This document shows positions 1 through 9,912 of a stretch of DNA of 64,000 nucleotides, piece by piece (position 1 is the first letter of the stretch; every line of letters starts with the position of its first letter). The notes beneath the pieces were generated by a model. That model was not told where the DNA came from and made no database searches. It worked only from the letters and a program-made list of their open reading frames with translations. A program made the position numbers and the translations under genes. The stretch comes from ZC4RG30 sp039929265 (lineage in GTDB: Bacteria > Pseudomonadota > Gammaproteobacteria > Steroidobacterales > Steroidobacteraceae): positions 1 through 64,000 of the forward strand of contig JBDSRN010000067.1 in assembly GCA_039929265.1 (NCBI GenBank). The letters run 5' to 3'.

Positions 1-1734
<1,734 letters not shown>

Positions 1735-1840
1735 GCGACGGCGTTGATTATACAACTCCTGCTATGAGCGGGGTTCCTCGATAGCGCAACGGTCGTGACA
1801 TGGGCAACATGTCCGGGTCATTTGCCCTGTCGGAGTGTTC

Positions 1841-2578
1841 ATGAAGCCTGTGCTGTCGATCCTGATAACCCTGCTATTCCTGGCATTCGCTTTACCCGCT
1901 GCCGCCCAGTGGACGAGCAAGGGCGAGGCGGGCCTCGTCATCGCCAGTGGCAACACCCGGACCAAGAGCGGCAATGTGAAGCTCGCGCTCGGCTATCAGG
2001 CCGAGCCATGGACGCACGCGAGCACCTTCGCGGCTGTCTACGCGCAGGACGAGGACGGCACTACCGCGCAGCGCTGGGAGATCGGCGAGCAGTCGCAGTA
2101 CGCTTTCAACGAGCGCAATTTCTGGTTCGGCGCCCTGCGCTACGAAGACGACCGCTTCAGCGGCTTCGACTACCAGGGCACGCTCAGCAGTGGCGTGGGC
2201 CACAAGTTCATCGAGACGCAGGACACGCAGATCTCGGCCCAGGCGGGTCTGGGTTACAAGGTCGCCGAGACGCGCATCAGCGTCGATCCGCTCACCGGTC
2301 TCACCATCGTGCCGGATCGCACCACCGCCATCGCGGGCATGGGCGGCATCGACTACAAGCACGCCTTCAACGCATCGACCACGCTGACTGACAAGTTCGC
2401 GGTCGAAGCCACCTCGGACAACACGTTCTTCCAGAACCAGATCGCGCTGGAAGTGAAAATGGCAGCACGCGTCGCCCTCGCGGTGGGCTATGCCGTGCGG
2501 CACAACACCGACCCGCCGCCGGGGTTCGAGAAGACCGATACCCTCACCACCATCAATGTGGTGTACGCAACCCCGTAG
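1841..2578 (+). CDS. DUF481 (YdiY-type) outer-membrane beta-barrel protein
   Basis: A 245-residue exported protein. The first 23 residues form a signal peptide ending PAAAQ. The rest alternates polar and aromatic residues in short strands (GLVIASGNTRTKSG, FGALRYEDDRFSGF, VGYAVRHNTDPPPGFEKTDT), the pattern of DUF481 outer-membrane barrels, and it ends in strands typical of barrel C-termini. I chose ATG 1841 rather than GTG 1835 because GGAG at 1832-1835 lies five bases upstream. It starts about 100 bases after gyrB on the same strand. The molecular function of the family is not established; salt- or pH-related roles reported for some relatives should not be assumed here. Confidence 0.8.
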   Translation: MKPVLSILITLLFLAFALPAAAQWTSKGEAGLVIASGNTRTKSGNVKLALGYQAEPWTHASTFAAVYAQDEDGTTAQRWEIGEQSQYAFNERNFWFGALRYEDDRFSGFDYQGTLSSGVGHKFIETQDTQISAQAGLGYKVAETRISVDPLTGLTIVPDRTTAIAGMGGIDYKHAFNASTTLTDKFAVEATSDNTFFQNQIALEVKMAARVALAVGYAVRHNTDPPPGFEKTDTLTTINVVYATP

Positions 2579-2611
2579 CCCTGCGCGGCGCGCAGTGCTT
2601 ACACTCGCGCG

Positions 2612-3250
2612 ATGTACACGCTGTACTACTCGCCGAGCACGGCGAGCCTCGTGGTCCACTGGTTGCTCATCGAGCTCGGTGGTCCATTCGAGCTCGCCCT
2701 GGTGGACTTTTCGCGCAAGGATCAGCATTCCTCGGCATTCCTTGCGCTGAACCCCAACGGGCACGTACCCACGTTGATCGTCGACGGTGCGCCGCGCGCC
2801 GAATGCGCCGCTCTGCTCATGCTGCTGGCGGAGCGGCATCCGCAGGCGAACCTGCTGCCCGCTCCCGGCTCCCCAACTCGTGCTGATTTCCTGCAGGTGA
2901 TGTTCTTCCTCGCGAACACGCTGCAACCAGCGTTCCGGCGCTGGTTCTATTCCGATGAGATCGCCGGCCCCGACAACTCTCAGGCCGTGCAGAAGCACGC
3001 GCGCGCGAAGATCGAACGCTGCTGGGAAATTCTGGATGCGCGCCTCGCCGATGGCCGCTCCTACCTCATCGGTGAGCAACTTACCGTCGCCGATTTTCTC
3101 GCCACGATGCTGGCGCGCTGGTCACGCAACATGCCGCGCATGGCGACGCACTGGCCGCAACTGCAGCACTACGTGCACCGCATGCGCCAGATGCCCTCGC
3201 TGCGCGCAGTGCATGTGCGCGAGAGTCTCAAGGAGTGGATCGATGGCTGA
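2612..3250 (+). CDS. Glutathione S-transferase family protein
   Basis: A 212-residue cytosolic GST-fold protein. The N-terminal thioredoxin-like domain (about residues 1-80) contains the cis-proline context NGHVPTL and the following acidic/polar glutathione-binding segment (APRAECAAL). The helical C-terminal domain contains the GST N-capping region YLIGEQLTVADFLATML. Full length for the family. The N-terminal YYSPSTASL provides a candidate catalytic Ser or Tyr. The substrate cannot be inferred. The open frame continues past the TGA stop into plsC; see findings. Confidence 0.88.
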   Translation: MYTLYYSPSTASLVVHWLLIELGGPFELALVDFSRKDQHSSAFLALNPNGHVPTLIVDGAPRAECAALLMLLAERHPQANLLPAPGSPTRADFLQVMFFLANTLQPAFRRWFYSDEIAGPDNSQAVQKHARAKIERCWEILDARLADGRSYLIGEQLTVADFLATMLARWSRNMPRMATHWPQLQHYVHRMRQMPSLRAVHVRESLKEWIDG

Positions 3251-3312
3251 GCTCGTCATCCGGAGCACACCCGCTACCTGCAGGATCGGTTCACCAGCGA
3301 AACCGTGCGCGG

Positions 3313-4023
3313 TCAGCTCGGGGGCTCGCCGGAATTAGCCTCGATGAACCGCTGCGCCTCTGCATTGATATCGCGCGGATCCCGACCCTTCGCGAGGATC
3401 GGCGGGCCTATCACAACTCGCACCGTGCCGCGCCGCTTCAGCAATCCGCGTCTCGGCCAGAAGTAGCCAGAGTTGTGCGCAACCGGCACGATCAGCGCAC
3501 CGGTATCCGAGGCGATCGCCGCGCCGCCCACGCCATAGCGACGCGTCTCGCCCGGTTTCATGCGCGTGCCTTCCGGGAACACAACGATCCACACTCCATC
3601 GGCGAGCCGCTGCCGACCCTGATCGATCATCTGCTTCACGGCAGTTCCGCCGGCGCTGCGATTGATGGCGATCGCGCGCAGCAGGCGAATGCCCCAGCCT
3701 ACGACCGGAATCCACAGCAGCTCGCGCTTCAGCACCCATGCCTGGGGTGGCAGGATCACGGTCTGGGCGAAGGTCTCCCATGCGGAGGAATGTTTCATCA
3801 GCGCGACGTGACTTCCGGGCGGGATGTTCTCTCGCCCCTCGACCACGTAGTCGAGTCGACAGGTCCAGCGCAGCACGGTGAGCAACGAGTACCCCCAGCC
3901 ATATGCGAGCGCGAAGCGCGCCCGATAGGGCATGAGCCACGCGATGATCACGAAGAAGATCGCGTAGCAGAAGGTCCAGATCAGGAAGAAGCCGGTGAAG
4001 ACCAGCGAGCCGAGAAATTGCAT
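3313..4023 (-). CDS. plsC: 1-acyl-sn-glycerol-3-phosphate acyltransferase
   Basis: Membrane-associated acyltransferase of 236 residues that converts lysophosphatidic acid to phosphatidic acid in phospholipid synthesis. An N-terminal hydrophobic segment (FTGFFLIWTFCYAIFFVIIA) anchors it. Motif I reads KHSSAWE, that is HX4E rather than the textbook HX4D; from memory this variant is common in the beta/gammaproteobacterial branch and does not imply inactivity. Motif III is FPEGTRMKPG and motif IV is VPVAHNSG. A plsC close to gyrB matches the Pseudomonas gene order. The gene is convergent with the transferase gene before it. Confidence 0.93.
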   Translation of the reverse strand: MQFLGSLVFTGFFLIWTFCYAIFFVIIAWLMPYRARFALAYGWGYSLLTVLRWTCRLDYVVEGRENIPPGSHVALMKHSSAWETFAQTVILPPQAWVLKRELLWIPVVGWGIRLLRAIAINRSAGGTAVKQMIDQGRQRLADGVWIVVFPEGTRMKPGETRRYGVGGAAIASDTGALIVPVAHNSGYFWPRRGLLKRRGTVRVVIGPPILAKGRDPRDINAEAQRFIEANSGEPPS

Positions 4024-4076
4024 CGACCCAAGTGTAAGCTCAGGCGAGTATCGATGGTTTTACGGCGGGGGTTGCT

Positions 4077-4454
4077 GTGCGAACAAACTCGATTGTCCGG
4101 TCGCTCACGGCAGCGGCCCTTCTGTTCACGTCAACGCTCGCGCTCGCGGCCGACGCCAGCCTCGCCGGCACGTGGAACCTCAGCATTGAATCGCCGCAAG
4201 GCAAGCGCACCCCGACGCTCGTGCTCACCCAGGCTGGCAATGTCATATCCGGTTCGTACCGGTCGCAGATGGGCGAGGCGCCGGTCACTGGCAAGGTCAC
4301 CGGCAACGAGTTCAGTTTCGAGGTGAAGATGTCGCGCCAGGGACAGGACATCGTCATCGGCTACAAGGGTACGGTGACGGGCGACGCCATGACTGGAACG
4401 CTGCACATGGGGCAGATGGGCGATGCTGCCTTCACTGGCAAACGCTTGCCCTGA
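4077..4454 (+). CDS. Small secreted beta-rich protein of unknown function
   Basis: A 125-residue protein starting with GTG and carrying a clear signal peptide (hydrophobic core TAAALLFTSTLALA, cleavage after ALAA). The mature part (LAGTWNLSIESPQG, VLTQAGNVISGSYRS, GTVTGDAMTGTLHMG) consists of repeated short beta-strands with G-T/S-G turns, as in small secreted beta-barrel domains that often sit beside hydrolases. No catalytic motif is visible. It is divergent from plsC with 53 bases between starts. I do not assign a function. Confidence 0.6.
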   Translation: MRTNSIVRSLTAAALLFTSTLALAADASLAGTWNLSIESPQGKRTPTLVLTQAGNVISGSYRSQMGEAPVTGKVTGNEFSFEVKMSRQGQDIVIGYKGTVTGDAMTGTLHMGQMGDAAFTGKRLP

Positions 4455-4643
4455 TTGGCTATTTATCTGGAACAATCTGGCACGCGTCAGGCGCATTGAT
4501 CCAGAGGTGGCTCGAGTATTCGAGATTACCTGCCGCGCCGCGCGGCGAACCGCCACCCGTCCGGCGTCAGGAAGAGACGGTCTTCATGGCTCCCGACCTA
4601 GGGCGGCGTTCGCGCACGGATGCTGAGTCAGGCGAGTGCGCGT

Positions 4644-5387
4644 TCACAGTGACACCCGGTGGATCTGCTGCCCGCCGGTGAGCCAGGCCCGCAGCGCGCC
4701 GTTAACGCCATGTGGTCGTTCGAGCGTGCTCATGTGACCGCAACCGGGGATGCCCACCAGCACGCTGCGGTCGATAGCCCGCGCGATTTCCCGGTGACGG
4801 TCGAGCGGACTCACCGCATCCTCGAGTCCGCACAGCACCAGCGTGGGAACGTGGATCTTCGCCAGCAGGGGCGTGGCGTCGGGGCGGTTCATGAGCGCCT
4901 TGATCTGGGCCTCGAACTGCTCTGGCGAGCTGCGCTCGATGAGGTCGAGTATGGCGTCCATGAGTTTCGCGTCACGCAGGCGGTCGGGGTGGACCATGCC
5001 GCGTGACCAGTCGCGACCCATTGCGCGCATGCCCTCGCGACGAGCGATCTCCAGCAGGCGCATCCGGCCGGCGCGCTCTGCAGCCGCTGCCGCATCCTTG
5101 CCCAGCGGCGTCGTGCCGGTGTCGAGCAGGGCGAGGCGCGTAACGCGCTCGGGAGCCTGTCGGAAGATCTCGAGCGCCACGCGACCGCCCATGGAATGGC
5201 CGGCGAGCGCGAAGCGGGCCGGTGCACCCGCGAGCGCGGAGCTGGCCATGCCAGCGAGCGAATCCTCCAGGCCGTGCTCGATGATGAGGATGCTCGCCGC
5301 AACCTCGTCGAGACCCTGCAGCTGTGGCTGCCACACGCCCGAGTCGCACAGCAACCCCGGCACCAGCACCAGTGTTTCGCCTTTCAT
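4644..5387 (-). CDS. Alpha/beta hydrolase
   Basis: A 247-residue cytosolic alpha/beta-hydrolase fold protein. It shows the HG-like oxyanion region LVPGLLCDSGVW near the N-terminus, the nucleophile elbow GHSMGG, the acid in the CGLEDAVSP strand-loop, and the catalytic His in IPGCGHMSTLE. This complete Ser-Asp-His triad supports an active esterase or peptidase-like enzyme; the substrate is not predictable. The ATG at 5387 gives a conventional N-terminus (MKGETLVLVPG). An upstream in-frame start at 5429 would add 14 atypical residues. Neither has a convincing Shine-Dalgarno sequence. Confidence 0.85.
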   Translation of the reverse strand: MKGETLVLVPGLLCDSGVWQPQLQGLDEVAASILIIEHGLEDSLAGMASSALAGAPARFALAGHSMGGRVALEIFRQAPERVTRLALLDTGTTPLGKDAAAAAERAGRMRLLEIARREGMRAMGRDWSRGMVHPDRLRDAKLMDAILDLIERSSPEQFEAQIKALMNRPDATPLLAKIHVPTLVLCGLEDAVSPLDRHREIARAIDRSVLVGIPGCGHMSTLERPHGVNGALRAWLTGGQQIHRVSL

Positions 5388-5500
5388 GTGAACGGCGATT
5401 CTCGCCGGATCATGCTTCAATTGCCGCAAAACAAGGACGGGGCATTCTCAATGACGATGCGCGGCGATCTGCCCTGGACGCGAGGTCCGGAGCGCGCAGA

Positions 5501-6004
5501 TCATGATGCCTTCACCATCGCCACCAGCTGGTCGAGCGCCGTGCCCCAGCCCTCTGCAAATCCCATTGCCTCGTGCTTCCCGCGTCCAGCCGTATCACCG
5601 TGCAGCGCCCGTGCGGTATAGCGCGTGCCCTTGCCCGTGCTCGCCAGCGTGAGGATCGCCGTGAGATAAAGATCGCCGCACGTCTGGCCGCTCGGCAACG
5701 CGAGCGGACGAAATCCCGGGCCAAGCGAATTGGTCCAGACCAGACGCTCGTTCTCGATCACTTCCAGATAGCAGCCCAGATTCGGGAACAGCTGCCCCTC
5801 GGGCGACTGCATCGTTGTGCTGAATACGCCCCCGGGTCGCAGGTCGATCTCGCAGGCCACCGTCTTCCACGGCACAGGCGTGAACCATTGCATGAGGCGC
5901 GCAGGAATCGTCCACGCCTTCCACACGGCTTCGCGTGGCACATCGACGATGCGCTCCAGCACCAGGTCCAACTCGGCTTCATGCGGGGTATCGAAACTCT
6001 TCAC
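5501..6004 (-). CDS. SRPBCC (AHSA1-type) domain protein
   Basis: A 167-residue protein of the START/Bet v1-like AHSA1 family (IVDVPREAVWKAWT at the N-terminus, then MQWFTPVPW and the helix EGWGTALDQLVAMV at the C-terminus). These proteins form hydrophobic cavities. When paired with an ArsR regulator, as here, they usually belong to small ligand-responsive operons whose ligand is unknown. The start is a GTG whose last bases overlap the regulator stop codon (GTGA, 6004-6001), so the two genes are translationally coupled. The open frame extends upstream to 6103, but that part overlaps the regulator and lacks family similarity. Confidence 0.85.
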   Translation of the reverse strand: MKSFDTPHEAELDLVLERIVDVPREAVWKAWTIPARLMQWFTPVPWKTVACEIDLRPGGVFSTTMQSPEGQLFPNLGCYLEVIENERLVWTNSLGPGFRPLALPSGQTCGDLYLTAILTLASTGKGTRYTARALHGDTAGRGKHEAMGFAEGWGTALDQLVAMVKAS

Positions 6005-6330
6005 TGCGCATCCTCCTGCTCCAGAAAGCGGTCGAGCTGATCGAGCCGGAACTCCCACTGCGTGCGCTGCTGCTGCAACCAGTGCTCCGCGGCGCGCAGA
6101 CACCTCGGCGTGAGCTGATAAGTGCGCACGCGCCCTTGCTTGCGTGAGCGCACCAGACCGCAGTGCTCGAGGACGTCCAGATGCTGCGCGAACGAGGGCA
6201 GCGCCATGTCGAAGGGTTGGGCGAGCTCGCTCATCGATCCCGGGCCACGATTCAGGCGCTCGAGCACCAGGCGTCGCGTGGGATCGGCCAGGGCGCGAAA
6301 GACATCGTCGAGCGAGGTCTGAGCAGCCAT
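6001..6330 (-). CDS. ArsR-family transcriptional regulator
   Basis: A 109-residue winged-helix repressor (VFRALADPTRRLVLERL helix, then MSELAQPFDMALPSFAQHL as the helix-turn-helix, and VRSRKQGRVRTYQL as the wing). There are no Cys clusters of the metal-sensing type, so it belongs to the group that controls SRPBCC partners rather than to the arsenic or zinc sensors. The ATG at 6330 is chosen because the conserved domain begins there; the longer open frame to 6462 would run through the operator. The perfect palindrome 22 bases upstream is its likely binding site, implying autoregulation. Confidence 0.9.
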   Translation of the reverse strand: MAAQTSLDDVFRALADPTRRLVLERLNRGPGSMSELAQPFDMALPSFAQHLDVLEHCGLVRSRKQGRVRTYQLTPRCLRAAEHWLQQQRTQWEFRLDQLDRFLEQEDAQ

Positions 6331-6352
6331 CGCGCGACTATGGGCCCGATCT

Positions 6353-6376
6353 ATACTTAGGTCAAGACCTAAGTAT
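6353..6376. promoter_or_regulatory. Palindromic operator upstream of ArsR/SRPBCC operon
   Basis: Perfect inverted repeat: ATACTTAGGTC (6353-6363), two central bases AA, then its exact reverse complement GACCTAAGTAT (6366-6376). It is AT-rich against a very GC-rich background and lies 22 bases upstream of the regulator ATG. Size, symmetry and placement are those expected for a homodimeric ArsR repressor site overlapping the promoter. Binding by the adjacent regulator is inferred. Confidence 0.8.
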
Positions 6377-6727
6377 TCCGGCACCCACCAGCCCATCGCG
6401 TATCGGCATGAACTGGACCCGGTTGTACGCGGACCGGGAGCCGAGGCCGCGATCACGCACAACGACTACGCAAACCCCGGGTTCCGGCACTGCCTCCCGG
6501 TCGGGACGATGGCTGCGCGGCCGACATGCGCAGCCGCGTGGTCCCGGCCGACGGCCTGGAACTCGAGACCTGGAAACACAATCTCGAACCGGCTCAAAGC
6601 AGCTCGTCTCGTCAACCCGGCGGGGTGGAACTCGTGCGGCAACAGGGCAAGGCTTTTCTCGCGGCCCCTCGCTGCGATCGTTACGAGTCTGTCAGAATGA
6701 CCGCCACACAGGACAGAGCGTCCGGCA
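6377..6727. other. Intergenic stretch without a supported gene
   Basis: About 350 bases between the ArsR operator and the first gene of the MoxR cluster. Several short open frames cross it on both strands, but none has a ribosome-binding site, recognisable motif or plausible composition. It should hold the promoter of the large downstream operon; I could not pick out convincing -35/-10 boxes. No hairpin with a T-run was seen. Confidence 0.5.
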
Positions 6728-8968
6728 GTGTTCGAACTTCTGTTCACGCATCCGGTTTGGGCTTATCGCAACGGCAGCCTCAGGCTCGCCAGCGGTGCGC
6801 CACTGTGGCTGCTCGCTGCGCTCATCAGCGCAGCTGTGGCGCTAGTCGCCTTCACGCTCGCACGCCGGGAATTCCTGCCACTCGCGCAACGCGTCACGCT
6901 CGGCGTCCTGCAGTCGACGCTGCTCGCGCTGTTGCTGGTGCTGCTGTGGCGTCCGGTGCTGCAGGTGGAGCGGGTCCGTGAACGCGAGAACGTACTCGCC
7001 GTAGCCCTCGATGCCTCCGCCAGCATGGCGCATGGCCAAAGCGGACAGTCGCGGTTGCAGGAAGCGGTGACGGCGCTGCAGGCGGGGCCGCTCACCGAGC
7101 TCGCGCGCAGTTTCGAAGTGCGTCTGTTCAGCTTCGCCGATGCAGCCGCGCCGCTCGCGGATTTTCAGCAGGTGCCTGCTCCAGGTGCGCAGACGCGCAT
7201 CGGCGATTCCCTGCTCACCATCCTGCAGACCGCCTCGAGCGTGCCACTCGCCGGCGTGCTGCTGGTGTCCGACGGCGCGGAGAATGGCGCGAGCCTTACC
7301 GAAGAACGCCTCGCGCAGATCGCGGCGTACGGGGTGCCCATCCACACCCTGGGCGTGGGCGCGGAGACGGGCAGCAACGATCTGGAGCTGGAGTCCGTGC
7401 GGCTGGGCAGCAGCGCGCCACCGCACTCGCGCGTTGCCGCGGAGCTCGCCATCCGCTACGACGCTGCGCAGCCCGAGGCGACGGTCGATACGGAGGTTCG
7501 CGTGTATGACGGCGAGACCTTGATCGCCGCAAAAAAGCTGCATCTCATCGCGGGCCGCACCAACAACGTGACGGTGGAAGTACCGACGGGTGATTCCGGG
7601 GTGCGCGATATGCGCTTTGCGCTCGACACGCTGCCGCAGGAACGCAATGTCATCAACAATGCGCGGCGGCACCTGCTGAGCGTGCCGGCCGCGCGTCGCA
7701 ACGTGCTGTACTTCGACGCCGAGCCGCGTTGGGAATACAAGTTCATCCGTCGTGCCGCCGAACTGGATCGCGGCCTGCGGCTCGCGAGTCTCGTGAAGAC
7801 CACGCAGAACAAGTTCTACCGCCAGGGCGTCACCTCGTCGGCCGAATTGAGCGACGGGTTTCCGAAGGATGCCGCCAGCCTGTTCGCCTACGACGCGGTG
7901 ATTCTCGGCAACGTGCCCGCGACCACGCTCACCGGTGAGCAGCACGAGCTGCTCGCGCGCTTCGTCGACCAGCGCGGCGGTGGTCTGCTGCTGCTCGCCG
8001 GGCGCAACGCGCTCGGCGCGGGTGGCTGGAGCACCAGCGCGCTGATGCCACTGCTACCGACCCATCTGCCCGAGCGCAGCGCCGGCACGTTCACGGCCGG
8101 CAATGCGCAGACCCAGCTCACCGTGTACGGTGAGCAGTCGCTGGTCACGCGACTGGATCAGGAGGGGGCGCAGAATGCGAAGCTTTGGCAGACGCTGCCC
8201 GCGCTCGCCGACACGCAAAGCCTCGGCAGACTGAAGCCCGGTGCGGTGGTATTGCTCGAGTCGCTCGCCGCGCAACGTCGCGCGCCGCTGCTTGTGTGGC
8301 AACGCTACGGGCGCGGTGCGGTATGGATGCTCGGGACCGCGAGCACGCTGCGCTGGCAGATGCGTTCGCCTGCCGAAGACCAGCGTCACGAACTCTTCTG
8401 GCGTCAGCTGCTGCATGGTCTCGCGGATGCCGCCCCCTCCGCGGTTGCGCTGAGCAGCGATCGCTCCATCTTTGATGATGAGCCGCGTGTGCAGATCGAA
8501 GCCGTGTTGCGCAACGCGCGCTACGAGCCGATCGCCAACGCCACGCCCACGCTGACCGTGCTGCCACCGCAGTCGGGCGAACCCATTGCGCTGCCGATGC
8601 AGGCATCGCCCGAGGCAGATGGACGCTACACCGCGACGCTCGATGCGCCCGCGGCAGGTCTGTACCGCGTCGATCTTGCGACGCCGAACGGCAACGCGCA
8701 GATACAGGTGCGGCGCGAGAACGGTGTCGCCGAGCATTTCGCCACGCGGCAGAACCGCGCCGTGCTCGAGCGCCTCGCCGCCATGACCGGCGGGCGCTAC
8801 TGGACGCTGGCAACGCTGCCGGCGGTCACGGGGGCGATTCCCTACTCGCGCGCGGGCATCATCGAACGCCAGACGCTGGATCTGTGGAGCGTACCCGCCG
8901 TATTCGTTTTGCTGCTGCTGCTGAAGGGCACCGAATGGCTGCTGCGCCTGAAGTGGGGTCGGTTGTGA
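6728..8968 (+). CDS. VWA-domain membrane protein of the MoxR cluster (first gene)
   Basis: A 746-residue protein with two N-terminal transmembrane helices (about residues 25-45 and 55-75), a von Willebrand factor A domain with a complete MIDAS start DASASM (Asp near residue 95) and the later VSDGAENG loop, a central segment resembling a glutamine-amidotransferase-like fold (VILGNVPATTL, GGGLLLLAGRNALG, GRGAVWMLGT), a beta-rich domain, and a last transmembrane helix (VPAVFVLLLLLKGTEWLL). The long middle part should face the periplasm. It starts with GTG and ends in a 4-base overlap (GTGA) with the next gene. VWA proteins of this kind accompany MoxR ATPases; the partner protein is unknown. Confidence 0.82.
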   Translation: MFELLFTHPVWAYRNGSLRLASGAPLWLLAALISAAVALVAFTLARREFLPLAQRVTLGVLQSTLLALLLVLLWRPVLQVERVRERENVLAVALDASASMAHGQSGQSRLQEAVTALQAGPLTELARSFEVRLFSFADAAAPLADFQQVPAPGAQTRIGDSLLTILQTASSVPLAGVLLVSDGAENGASLTEERLAQIAAYGVPIHTLGVGAETGSNDLELESVRLGSSAPPHSRVAAELAIRYDAAQPEATVDTEVRVYDGETLIAAKKLHLIAGRTNNVTVEVPTGDSGVRDMRFALDTLPQERNVINNARRHLLSVPAARRNVLYFDAEPRWEYKFIRRAAELDRGLRLASLVKTTQNKFYRQGVTSSAELSDGFPKDAASLFAYDAVILGNVPATTLTGEQHELLARFVDQRGGGLLLLAGRNALGAGGWSTSALMPLLPTHLPERSAGTFTAGNAQTQLTVYGEQSLVTRLDQEGAQNAKLWQTLPALADTQSLGRLKPGAVVLLESLAAQRRAPLLVWQRYGRGAVWMLGTASTLRWQMRSPAEDQRHELFWRQLLHGLADAAPSAVALSSDRSIFDDEPRVQIEAVLRNARYEPIANATPTLTVLPPQSGEPIALPMQASPEADGRYTATLDAPAAGLYRVDLATPNGNAQIQVRRENGVAEHFATRQNRAVLERLAAMTGGRYWTLATLPAVTGAIPYSRAGIIERQTLDLWSVPAVFVLLLLLKGTEWLLRLKWGRL

Positions 8969-9912
8969 CGAAGACCTTCGCTGCATTGCTGCTCCTGCTC
9001 GGCTCGCCGGTATTTGCGCAATCGGAGGCTCCTGCGCGCGTGCATGGGCTGGTCATCGCCGGTCTCGGTGGCGAGCCAGGTTACGATCGGGCCTTCCGCG
9101 AACAGGGCGCGAACTATGCCGCAGCACTGCGCAAGCTTGCGGGCGCGAGTCCCGGGCAGCAGAGCAACGTGCACCTGCTCAGCGGCGCGGATGCCAATCG
9201 CGAGAGGGTGCGCCGCGAACTCGCGGCGCTGGCAACGAACGCGCGTCCCCAGGACGAAGTGATCATCGCGCTGCTCGGTCATGGCTCGTTCGATGGCGAA
9301 GAGTATCGCTTCAATCTCAGCGGTCCCGACATCACGGGCACCGAGCTCACCACGGCGTTCAACGCGCTGCAGGCTCGCGCGCAGCTGATCGTCAACACCA
9401 GCAGCGCGAGCGGCGCGGTGGCCGATCGCTGGAAGAAGCCCGGGCGCGTGGTGATCACCGCCACGCGTAGTGGCACCGAGCGCAATGCCACGCGCTTCGG
9501 CAACTTCTGGGTGCAGGCGCTCGGCGATGACAGCGCGGATGCCGACAAGAATGGAATGCTGAGCGCGCAGGAAGCTTTCGCGTTTGCCTCGCGCAAGGTC
9601 GCCGACTCGTACAAGACCGATGTCGCGCTCGCGACTGAGCACCCACGTCTGGTGGGCGACAACGCAGAGCGCGTCGTGGCGGCACGGCTCGCGGCGATCG
9701 TCGCATTCGCTCCGGACGATCGCCTCAATGCACTGCTGAATCAGCGCGAGGCTCTGGACCGCGAGCTCGACACCGTGCGCGAGCGCAAGGCGACGCTGGA
9801 GGCAGACAACTACTACGAAGAACTCGAGAAAGTGCTGGTGCGCATCGCGCTGCTGCGGCGACAGATCGATGCGCGGCAGCTGGAACTCAAAGGGGGGAGC
9901 AGCGGTGCGTAA
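8965..9912 (+). CDS. Exported caspase/C13-like protein with Ser at the expected Cys position
   Basis: A 315-residue protein with a signal peptide (TFAALLLLLGSPVFAQ). The core looks like a clan CD (caspase/legumain) fold: strand VIIALLGHGS with the His of the HG motif near residue 106, then strand QLIVNT followed by SSASG (146-150), where active members have C-x-S-G; the expected catalytic Cys is a Ser. Residues 192-203 (DADKNGMLSAQE) match a canonical EF-hand calcium loop. The C-terminus (about 250-312) is a charged coiled coil. GTG 8965 overlaps the preceding stop; an upstream in-frame start at 8884 would bury the signal peptide. Probably a non-catalytic scaffold or sensor, by inference. Confidence 0.75.
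   Translation: MTKTFAALLLLLGSPVFAQSEAPARVHGLVIAGLGGEPGYDRAFREQGANYAAALRKLAGASPGQQSNVHLLSGADANRERVRRELAALATNARPQDEVIIALLGHGSFDGEEYRFNLSGPDITGTELTTAFNALQARAQLIVNTSSASGAVADRWKKPGRVVITATRSGTERNATRFGNFWVQALGDDSADADKNGMLSAQEAFAFASRKVADSYKTDVALATEHPRLVGDNAERVVAARLAAIVAFAPDDRLNALLNQREALDRELDTVRERKATLEADNYYEELEKVLVRIALLRRQIDARQLELKGGSSGA

Noticed and set aside
1892..3079. 395-codon minus-strand frame across the DUF481 and GST genes
   Set aside because: Shadow frame spanning two real plus-strand genes; no ribosome-binding site or recognised domain.
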